64,000 nucleotides of DNA from Huaxiibacter chinensis (GTDB lineage: Bacteria; Pseudomonadota; Gammaproteobacteria; Enterobacterales; Enterobacteriaceae), in contig NZ_JAJVHF010000009.1 of assembly GCF_022171985.1 (NCBI RefSeq), forward strand, positions 1-64,000, read 5' to 3'. Below, piece by piece: positions 58,175-64,000 of the stretch (its first letter is position 1; each line of letters begins with the position of its first letter). The notes under the pieces are model-generated. The model did no database searches. It had not been told where the DNA came from and saw only the letters and a list, made by a program, of their open reading frames with translations. The position numbers were made by a program, and so were the translations under genes.

Positions 58175-59494
58175 TTACGCCCCTTTGCGCTCAGCAAAGG
58201 GGCTGTTTTTCGTAAAGAGCACCGCCTCTCCCCCCGTGTCCATCTGCACCCACGTTTGCGGTAACTGCGTCATTGAAATGACCCGACCCTGGCGAATCGA
58301 CCAGCGCACCGGCACCTGACAGCGCACGGCTTCAAATCCGTTTTCTGCCGGCAGAATAATCAGGTTCGCCGGATACCCCGTCTCAATGCCATAATCCTTC
58401 AGCCCAAAGGTTCTTGAACTGTTATGGGTGATCAGGTTTAAGCCACTATCAATTTGCTGAAAGCCCATCATCTGACACACGTGCAGGCCCATATGCAGAA
58501 CCTGCAACATATTGCCCGTCCCCAGCGGATACCACGGGTCAAAGACATCATCATGCCCGAAGCAGACGTTGATCCCCGCCTCCTGTAACTCTTTTACCCG
58601 GGTGATACCGCGTCGTTTCGGATAATCATCAAAGCGGCCCTGCAGATGAATATTGACCAGCGGGTTGGCCACAAAGTTAATCCCCGACATTTTCAGCAAC
58701 CGGAACAGCCGTGAGGTATAAGCGCCATTGTAGGAGTGCATCGCGGTGGTATGGCTGGCGGTCACCCGGTCGCCCATTCCGGTTTCGTACGCCAGCGTCG
58801 CCACGGTTTCGAGGAATCGCGACTGCTCATCGTCGATTTCATCGCAATGTATATCCAGCAGACGGTTGTATTTTTTTGCCAGCGTAAAAGCGATATGTAA
58901 CGACTCCACGCCGTATTCCCGGGTGAACTCAAAATGGGGTATTGCCCCTACCACGTCGGCGCCCAGCTTTAGCGCCTCTTCCAGCAAGGCCGCGCCGTCA
59001 GGATAGGAAAGTATCCCCTCCTGCGGGAACGCCACAATTTGCAGTTCAATCCACGGGGCCACTTCGCGCTTAACGTCCAGCATCGCTTTCAGGGCCGTAA
59101 GTGAGGGGTCGGACACATCAACGTGGGTGCGGACAAACTGAATGCCGTTTGCCATTTGCCACTTCAGGGTCTTCCACGCCCGCGCTTTCACATCATCATG
59201 CGTGAGTTGCGCTTTGCGTTCCGCCCAGCGCTCGATCCCTTCGAACAGCGTGCCGGACTGATTCCAGCGTGGCTCGCCGGCCGTTTGGGTGGTATCGAGA
59301 TGAATATGCGGCTCGATAAAAGGCGGAATGGCCAGACCGCCACGACCATTTAATACCTCATGGCTCTCATCATGGGTGTCCTCGCCCATGGGACGGATCT
59401 CGCCAAAACGCCCCTGCTCAATGGCAATTTGCCAGAGCCCTTCCCGATTCGGTAAACGAACGTTTTGAACCAGCCAAAGCGGTGTTGTCGACAT
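58175..59494 (-). CDS. codA: Cytosine deaminase
   Basis: 439 aa amidohydrolase converting cytosine to uracil and ammonia. Metal ligands in EPHIHLD (about 61-65), the catalytic [11 protein letters not shown] segment near 215, and GHDDVFDP near 315. Long stretches match E. coli CodA as I recall it. No codB permease lies beside it, and E. coli K-12 has no gene at this position; codA there is elsewhere. Convergent with tsgA and divergent from nirB. Confidence 0.93.
   Translation of the reverse strand: MSTTPLWLVQNVRLPNREGLWQIAIEQGRFGEIRPMGEDTHDESHEVLNGRGGLAIPPFIEPHIHLDTTQTAGEPRWNQSGTLFEGIERWAERKAQLTHDDVKARAWKTLKWQMANGIQFVRTHVDVSDPSLTALKAMLDVKREVAPWIELQIVAFPQEGILSYPDGAALLEEALKLGADVVGAIPHFEFTREYGVESLHIAFTLAKKYNRLLDIHCDEIDDEQSRFLETVATLAYETGMGDRVTASHTTAMHSYNGAYTSRLFRLLKMSGINFVANPLVNIHLQGRFDDYPKRRGITRVKELQEAGINVCFGHDDVFDPWYPLGTGNMLQVLHMGLHVCQMMGFQQIDSGLNLITHNSSRTFGLKDYGIETGYPANLIILPAENGFEAVRCQVPVRWSIRQGRVISMTQLPQTWVQMDTGGEAVLFTKNSPFAERKGA
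58180..58210 (+). terminator. tsgA terminator inside codA 3' end
   Basis: 9-bp stem CCCCTTTGC/GCAAAGGGG with a 5-nt loop, then CTGTTTTT on the plus strand. It encodes the last residues of codA on the other strand. Confidence 0.85.
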
Positions 59495-59633
59495 AGTGTT
59501 CCCCTGAAAAAAGCCGCTGAAATTTGGGAGTACCGGATTTGAGCAATAAGCCCCCTATTTTGTACACAAAATCGCCGCTGACGAAAAGTGAGTCATTTCC
59601 GGTACTTATAAAAATCCTGACAAATCAGCAATC

Positions 59634-59703
59634 TACTCACTAAGGGGTAGTTGAAGGCGTATTTGATTTGCATCAATAAGTGCCTTTGCTGAATCGTTAA
59701 GGT
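59634..59703 (+). promoter_or_regulatory. nirB promoter with FNR and NarL/NarP sites
   Basis: Perfect FNR box TTGAT-TTGC-ATCAA at 59663-59676. Upstream a 7-2-7 NarL/NarP inverted pair TACTCAC-TA-AGGGGTA (59634-59649), with the right heptamer exact. A -10-like TAAGGT (59698-59703) gives a start near 59711, placing FNR at about -41.5, the class II position. Indicates anaerobic, nitrate/nitrite-responsive control. Confidence 0.88.
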
Positions 59704-59734
59704 AGGCAGTAATAGAAAAGAAATCGAGGCAAAA

Positions 59735-62278
59735 ATGAGCAAAGTCAGACTCGCGATCATCGGTAACGGCATGGTCGGCCATCGCTTTATAGAAGACCTT
59801 CTCGATAAAGCTGACGCCGCCCAGTTTGATATTACCGTCTTTTGTGAAGAACCCCGCAAGGCGTACGACCGTGTGCACCTCTCCTCCTACTTCTCTCACC
59901 ACACCGCTGAAGAACTTTCTATGGTGCGTGAAGGTTTCTACGAGAAGCATGGCGTAAAAGTACTGGTTGGCGAACGTGCGATTACCATTAACCGTCAGGA
60001 AAAAGTGATCCACTCCAGTGCCGGACGCACGGTTTTTTATGACAAGCTGATTATGGCAACGGGTTCCTACCCGTGGATCCCGCCAATCAAAGGGTCTGAA
60101 ACTCAGGATTGCTTCGTTTATCGTACCATCGAAGATCTTAAAGCCATCGAGGCTTGTGCTCGTCGCAGCAAACGGGGCGCCGTGGTCGGCGGCGGTCTGC
60201 TCGGCCTTGAAGCGGCAGGCGCGCTGAAAAACCTCGGCGTTGAAACTCACGTCATCGAATTTGCGCCGATGCTGATGGCAGAACAGCTTGATCATATGGG
60301 CGGCGACCAGCTGCGCCGTAAGATCGAAAGTATGGGTGTGAAAGTTCACACCAGCAAAAACACCAAAGAGATCGTCCAGGAAGGCACAGAAGCACGCAAA
60401 ACCATGCGCTTTGCCGACGGCAGCGAACTGGAAGTGGACTTCATCGTCTTCTCTACTGGTATTCGCCCACGCGACAAAATGGCGACCCAGTGCGGGCTGG
60501 CCGTGGCACAGCGTGGCGGGATCATGATCAACGACGCCTGCCAGACCTCTGACCCGGACATCTACGCGATTGGCGAATGCGCCAGCTGGAACAACCGTGT
60601 TTATGGGCTGGTGGCGCCTGGCTACAAAATGGCGCAGGTTGCCGTAGACCACATTCTCGGCCAGGAAAATGCCTTCACCGGCGCAGACATGAGCGCCAAG
60701 CTGAAACTGCTGGGTGTGGATGTGGGCGGGATCGGTGACGCACATGGCCGCACGCCTGATTCACGCAGCTACGTCTATCTGGACGAAAGCAAAGAAGTCT
60801 ATAAACGTCTTATCGTCAGCCCGGATAACAAAACCCTGCTGGGCGCCGTGCTCGTTGGGGATACCAGCGATTATGGCAACCTGCTGCAGCTGGTACTGAA
60901 TGCCATCGAACTGCCGGAAAACCCGGACGCGCTGATCCTGCCTGCTCATGCGTCTAACGGTAAACCGTCCATTGGCGTGGATAAACTGCCGGACAGCGCG
61001 CAGATTTGTTCTTGCTTCGATGTCACCAAAGGCATGCTGGTAGCCGCCATCAATAAAGGCTGCCACACCGTCGCCGCGCTGAAAGCGGAAACCAAAGCCG
61101 GTACCGGCTGCGGTGGCTGTATTCCGCTGGTCACACAGGTGCTCAACGCCGAACTGGCGAAACAGGGCATCGAAGTGAACAACAATCTTTGCGAGCACTT
61201 CTCGTATTCTCGCCAGGAGCTTTACCATCTGATTCGCGTCGAGGGCATTAAATCCTTTGACGAATTGCTGGCGAAACACGGTCAGGGTTACGGCTGTGAA
61301 GTCTGCAAACCTACCGTCGGCTCACTCCTGGCCTCCTGCTGGAATGAGTACATCCTGAAACCGGCACATACTCCGCTGCAGGATACCAACGACAACTTCC
61401 TGGCCAATATCCAGAAAGACGGTACCTACTCTGTTATCCCACGCTCAGCAGGCGGCGAGATCACCCCGGAAGGGCTGGTGGCGATTGGCCGTGTCGCACG
61501 TGAATTCAACCTGTACACCAAAATCACCGGTTCCCAGCGTATCGGCCTGTTTGGCGCGCAAAAAGACGACCTGCCGGAAATCTGGCGTCAGCTGATTGAA
61601 GCAGGTTTTGAAACGGGTCACGCATACGCCAAAGCACTGCGTATGGCAAAAACCTGCGTGGGCAGCACCTGGTGCCGCTACGGCGTGGGCGACAGCGTGG
61701 GCTTCGGCGTTGAACTGGAAAACCGCTACAAAGGTATCCGCACTCCGCACAAAATGAAGTTTGGCGTCTCCGGTTGTACCCGCGAGTGCGCTGAAGCGCA
61801 GGGTAAGGACGTGGGCATCATTGCTACCGAGAAAGGCTGGAACCTGTATGTCTGCGGTAACGGCGGGATGAAGCCGCGCCATGCCGATCTGCTGGCCGCC
61901 GATCTGGACCGCGAAACCCTGCTGAAGTACCTCGACCGTTTCATGATGTTCTACATCCGTACGGCTGACAAACTTACGCGTACCGCTTCCTGGCTGGACA
62001 ATCTGGAAGGCGGCATCGACTACCTGAAGTCAGTGATTATCGATGACAAGCTGGGCCTGAATGAGCATCTTGAAGAAGAGATTGCACGCCTGCGTGAAGC
62101 GGTCATCTGCGAGTGGACTGAAACGGTTAACACGCCGGCTGCACAGGTACGCTTCAAACACTTTATCAACAGCACCCAGCGCGACCCGAATGTCCAGGTG
62201 GTGCCTGAGCGTGAACAGCATCGTCCTGCAACGCCTTACGAACGTATTCCGGTGATGCTGGTGGAGGAAAATGTATGA
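59735..62278 (+). CDS. nirB: NADH-dependent nitrite reductase large subunit NirB
   Basis: 847 aa cytosolic enzyme reducing nitrite to ammonium. N-terminal FAD/NAD part (GNGMVGHR near 10; VVGGGLLGLE near 150), a Bfd-like [2Fe-2S] domain (CSC near 425 and GTGCGGC near 460), and a C-terminal sulfite/nitrite reductase domain with siroheme-4Fe4S cysteines (CVGSTWC near 640; SGCTREC near 680). Overlaps nirD by 4 bp. Confidence 0.98.
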   Translation: MSKVRLAIIGNGMVGHRFIEDLLDKADAAQFDITVFCEEPRKAYDRVHLSSYFSHHTAEELSMVREGFYEKHGVKVLVGERAITINRQEKVIHSSAGRTVFYDKLIMATGSYPWIPPIKGSETQDCFVYRTIEDLKAIEACARRSKRGAVVGGGLLGLEAAGALKNLGVETHVIEFAPMLMAEQLDHMGGDQLRRKIESMGVKVHTSKNTKEIVQEGTEARKTMRFADGSELEVDFIVFSTGIRPRDKMATQCGLAVAQRGGIMINDACQTSDPDIYAIGECASWNNRVYGLVAPGYKMAQVAVDHILGQENAFTGADMSAKLKLLGVDVGGIGDAHGRTPDSRSYVYLDESKEVYKRLIVSPDNKTLLGAVLVGDTSDYGNLLQLVLNAIELPENPDALILPAHASNGKPSIGVDKLPDSAQICSCFDVTKGMLVAAINKGCHTVAALKAETKAGTGCGGCIPLVTQVLNAELAKQGIEVNNNLCEHFSYSRQELYHLIRVEGIKSFDELLAKHGQGYGCEVCKPTVGSLLASCWNEYILKPAHTPLQDTNDNFLANIQKDGTYSVIPRSAGGEITPEGLVAIGRVAREFNLYTKITGSQRIGLFGAQKDDLPEIWRQLIEAGFETGHAYAKALRMAKTCVGSTWCRYGVGDSVGFGVELENRYKGIRTPHKMKFGVSGCTRECAEAQGKDVGIIATEKGWNLYVCGNGGMKPRHADLLAADLDRETLLKYLDRFMMFYIRTADKLTRTASWLDNLEGGIDYLKSVIIDDKLGLNEHLEEEIARLREAVICEWTETVNTPAAQVRFKHFINSTQRDPNVQVVPEREQHRPATPYERIPVMLVEENV

Positions 62279-62601
62279 GCCAGTGGGTAAATATCTGCAA
62301 AATCAATGACATTATTCCAGGTTCCGGCGTGTGTGCTCTGCTGGGTAGTGAACATGTTGCCCTCTTCCGTCCGCGTCACGACGAACAGGTTTTTGCTATC
62401 AGCAATATCGACCCGTTCTTTGAAGCCAGCGTGCTTTCGCGTGGCCTGATCGCTGAACATCAGGGCGAACTGTGGGTCGCCAGCCCGCTGAAAAAACAGC
62501 GTTTTCGTCTGAGCGACGGGCACTGTATGGAAGATGAAAGTCATTCCGTGAAGCACTATGACGTACGCGTGAAAGAGGGTCACGTGCAGTTACGCGGTTA
62601 A
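62275..62601 (+). CDS. nirD: Nitrite reductase small subunit NirD
   Basis: 108 aa Rieske-fold protein that lacks the usual Cys/His cluster pairs, as is normal for NirD. Required for NirB activity. Start overlaps nirB (ATGA). Confidence 0.97.
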   Translation: MSQWVNICKINDIIPGSGVCALLGSEHVALFRPRHDEQVFAISNIDPFFEASVLSRGLIAEHQGELWVASPLKKQRFRLSDGHCMEDESHSVKHYDVRVKEGHVQLRG

Positions 62602-62609
62602 TTATTTTG

Positions 62610-62634
62610 AGGGAGGCGCAATGCCTCCCTTTTT
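62610..62634 (+). terminator. Hairpin with T-run between nirD and nirC
   Basis: 8-bp stem AGGGAGGC/GCCTCCCT with a 5-nt loop and TTTTT, 8 bp past nirD. Probably an attenuating terminator reducing nirC-cysG expression relative to nirBD. Confidence 0.85.
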
Positions 62635-62669
62635 AAACGTTTTCTTTTATTTTTCAGGATAATCAAACC

Positions 62670-63479
62670 ATGTTTACAGACACCATTAATAAGTGTGCGG
62701 CTAATGCTGCGCGCATCGCACGGCTCAACCACACCAATCCGCTCGGCTTCTGGGTCAGCTCTGCCATGGCCGGCGCCTATGTCGGTTTGGGTATTATTTT
62801 AATTTTCACGCTCGGTAATTTACTCGACCCGTCCATTCGTCCGTTGGTCATGGGCGCGACGTTTGGTATTGCCTTAACGCTGGTGATCATCGCAGGCTCT
62901 GAACTCTTTACCGGCCATACGATGTTTCTGACGCTCGGTGTAAAAGCGGGCACCATCAGCCACGGGCAAATGTGGGCCATTCTGCCCCAGACCTGGGTAG
63001 GCAACCTTCTGGGTTCCGTCTTTGTGGCGCTGTTGTACAGCTGGGGCGGTGGGAGCCTGCTGCCGGTGGATACCAGCATCGTCCACACCGTGGCGCTGGC
63101 AAAAACCACCCAGCCCGCAATAGCGCTCTTTTTCAAAGGTGCGCTCTGTAACTGGCTGGTATGTCTGGCAATCTGGATGGCAATCCGCACGGAAGGTGCC
63201 GCGAAGTTTATCGCTATCTGGTGGTGTCTGCTGGCGTTTATCGCCTCCGGTTACGAGCACTCCGTTGCCAACATGACGCTGTTCGCCCTTTCCTGGTTAG
63301 GTCATCATAGTGATGCCTTCACCCTTTCGGGTATCGGTCATAACCTGTTGTGGGTAACGCTGGGCAATACCCTTTCAGGTGCAGTGTTTATGGGTCTGGG
63401 TTACTGGTATGCTACCCCTAAAGCGGAGCGTCCGACTCCGGCACACATCGCAACTGCTCAGGCGAAAGCCCATTCTTAA
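62670..63479 (+). CDS. nirC: Nitrite transporter NirC
   Basis: 269 aa formate/nitrite transporter family pentameric channel. Six hydrophobic segments; the [19 protein letters not shown] and ANMTLFAL regions carry family features. Imports nitrite for NirBD. Confidence 0.96.
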   Translation: MFTDTINKCAANAARIARLNHTNPLGFWVSSAMAGAYVGLGIILIFTLGNLLDPSIRPLVMGATFGIALTLVIIAGSELFTGHTMFLTLGVKAGTISHGQMWAILPQTWVGNLLGSVFVALLYSWGGGSLLPVDTSIVHTVALAKTTQPAIALFFKGALCNWLVCLAIWMAIRTEGAAKFIAIWWCLLAFIASGYEHSVANMTLFALSWLGHHSDAFTLSGIGHNLLWVTLGNTLSGAVFMGLGYWYATPKAERPTPAHIATAQAKAHS

Positions 63480-63490
63480 GAGGTAATGTC

Positions 63491-64000
63491 GTGGATCACC
63501 TGCCGATTTTCTGTCAATTACGTCATCGCGACTGCCTGCTTGTGGGCGGCGGCGATGTCGCTGAACGTAAAGCACGCCTGCTGTTAGACGCAGGTGCCCG
63601 ACTCACCGTAAACGCCCTGGCTTTCGATCCACAGTTTGAAGTCTGGGCGCGGGAAGGCATGCTGACGCTGGTGCAGGGCGAGTTTGATGAAAGCCTGCTG
63701 GATACCTGCTGGCTGACCATCGCCGCCACGGATGATGACGCCGTGAACCAGCGCGTCAGCGACGCGTGCGAAACCCGTCGTATCTTCTGTAACGTGGTGG
63801 ATGCGCCGAAAGAAGCCAGCTTCATTATGCCCTCGATCATCGATCGCTCCCCGCTGATGGTGGCGGTTTCGTCTGGCGGCACTTCGCCTGTGCTTGCACG
63901 CTTGCTGCGTGAGAAACTGGAATCGCTTTTGCCGCAGCATCTGGGTCAGGTGGCGCATTATGCAGGTCAGCTGCGCGCCCGGGTGAAAAAGACCTTTGCA
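63491..64000 (+). CDS. cysG: Siroheme synthase CysG (N-terminal part, cut by window end)
   Basis: First 170 codons from a GTG start (AGAGG 7 nt upstream); full length is normally about 457 aa. This part is the precorrin-2 dehydrogenase/ferrochelatase domain: NAD loop [11 protein letters not shown] (20-30), catalytic Asp104 in NVVDAPK and the Ser128 site known to be phosphorylated in Salmonella. The methyltransferase domain lies beyond the window. It makes the siroheme cofactor of NirB, last in the nir operon. Confidence 0.96.
   Translation, partial: MDHLPIFCQLRHRDCLLVGGGDVAERKARLLLDAGARLTVNALAFDPQFEVWAREGMLTLVQGEFDESLLDTCWLTIAATDDDAVNQRVSDACETRRIFCNVVDAPKEASFIMPSIIDRSPLMVAVSSGGTSPVLARLLREKLESLLPQHLGQVAHYAGQLRARVKKTFA

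Overview
The window is a stretch of enterobacterial core chromosome, collinear for most of its length with the E. coli region running from yrdA beside an rRNA operon to cysG. Gene order, protein lengths and near-identical ribosomal proteins point to Enterobacteriaceae. The malonate decarboxylase cluster between yheS and yheT, and a cytosine deaminase beside nirB, suggest the Enterobacter/Lelliottia/Klebsiella side of the family rather than Escherichia. Genus is inferred from memory of gene content, not from a search.

Layout. 1-266 holds an rRNA operon P1 promoter firing leftward out of the window. 267-10554 carries yrdA, the leftward yrdB-aroE-tsaC-yrdD-smg-dprA group, the rightward def-fmt-rsmB-trkA-mscL run, and the leftward arfA, zntR and yhdN. 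10624-24526 is the alpha, spc and S10 ribosomal protein superoperon, all leftward, with recognisable leaders and terminators. 24705-26083 has an isolated short prepilin peptidase, bfr and bfd. 26084-32373 is the str operon (rpsL-rpsG-fusA-tufA) behind tusDCB and yheO. 32537-39144 has fkpA, slyX, slyD, yheV, kefB-kefG and yheS.

39161-47140 is the main accessory block: the regulator mdcR and a complete leftward mdcABCDEFGH set for malonate decarboxylase, its prosthetic group synthesis and malonate uptake. 47369-56707 returns to core: yheT-yheU-prkB, a 54-bp tandem repeat array, yhfA, crp, yhfK, argD, pabA, the yhfG-fic pair and ppiA. 56986-64000 has tsgA, codA and the anaerobic nitrite reductase operon nirB-nirD-nirC-cysG, with cysG cut by the window end.

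How it works together: the left and centre supply translation (initiation, tRNA and rRNA modification, ribosomal proteins, elongation factors, ribosome rescue). The right part is metabolic and regulatory (CRP, arginine and folate synthesis, nitrite reduction with its siroheme enzyme). I saw no phage, insertion sequence, CRISPR array, tRNA gene or complete rRNA gene. I did not find a convincing wholly undescribed system. The best candidates for a second look are the repeat array after prkB, the FicA/Fic pair with an atypical Fic core, the hairpin inside arfA, and the series of 3'-overlapping convergent genes.
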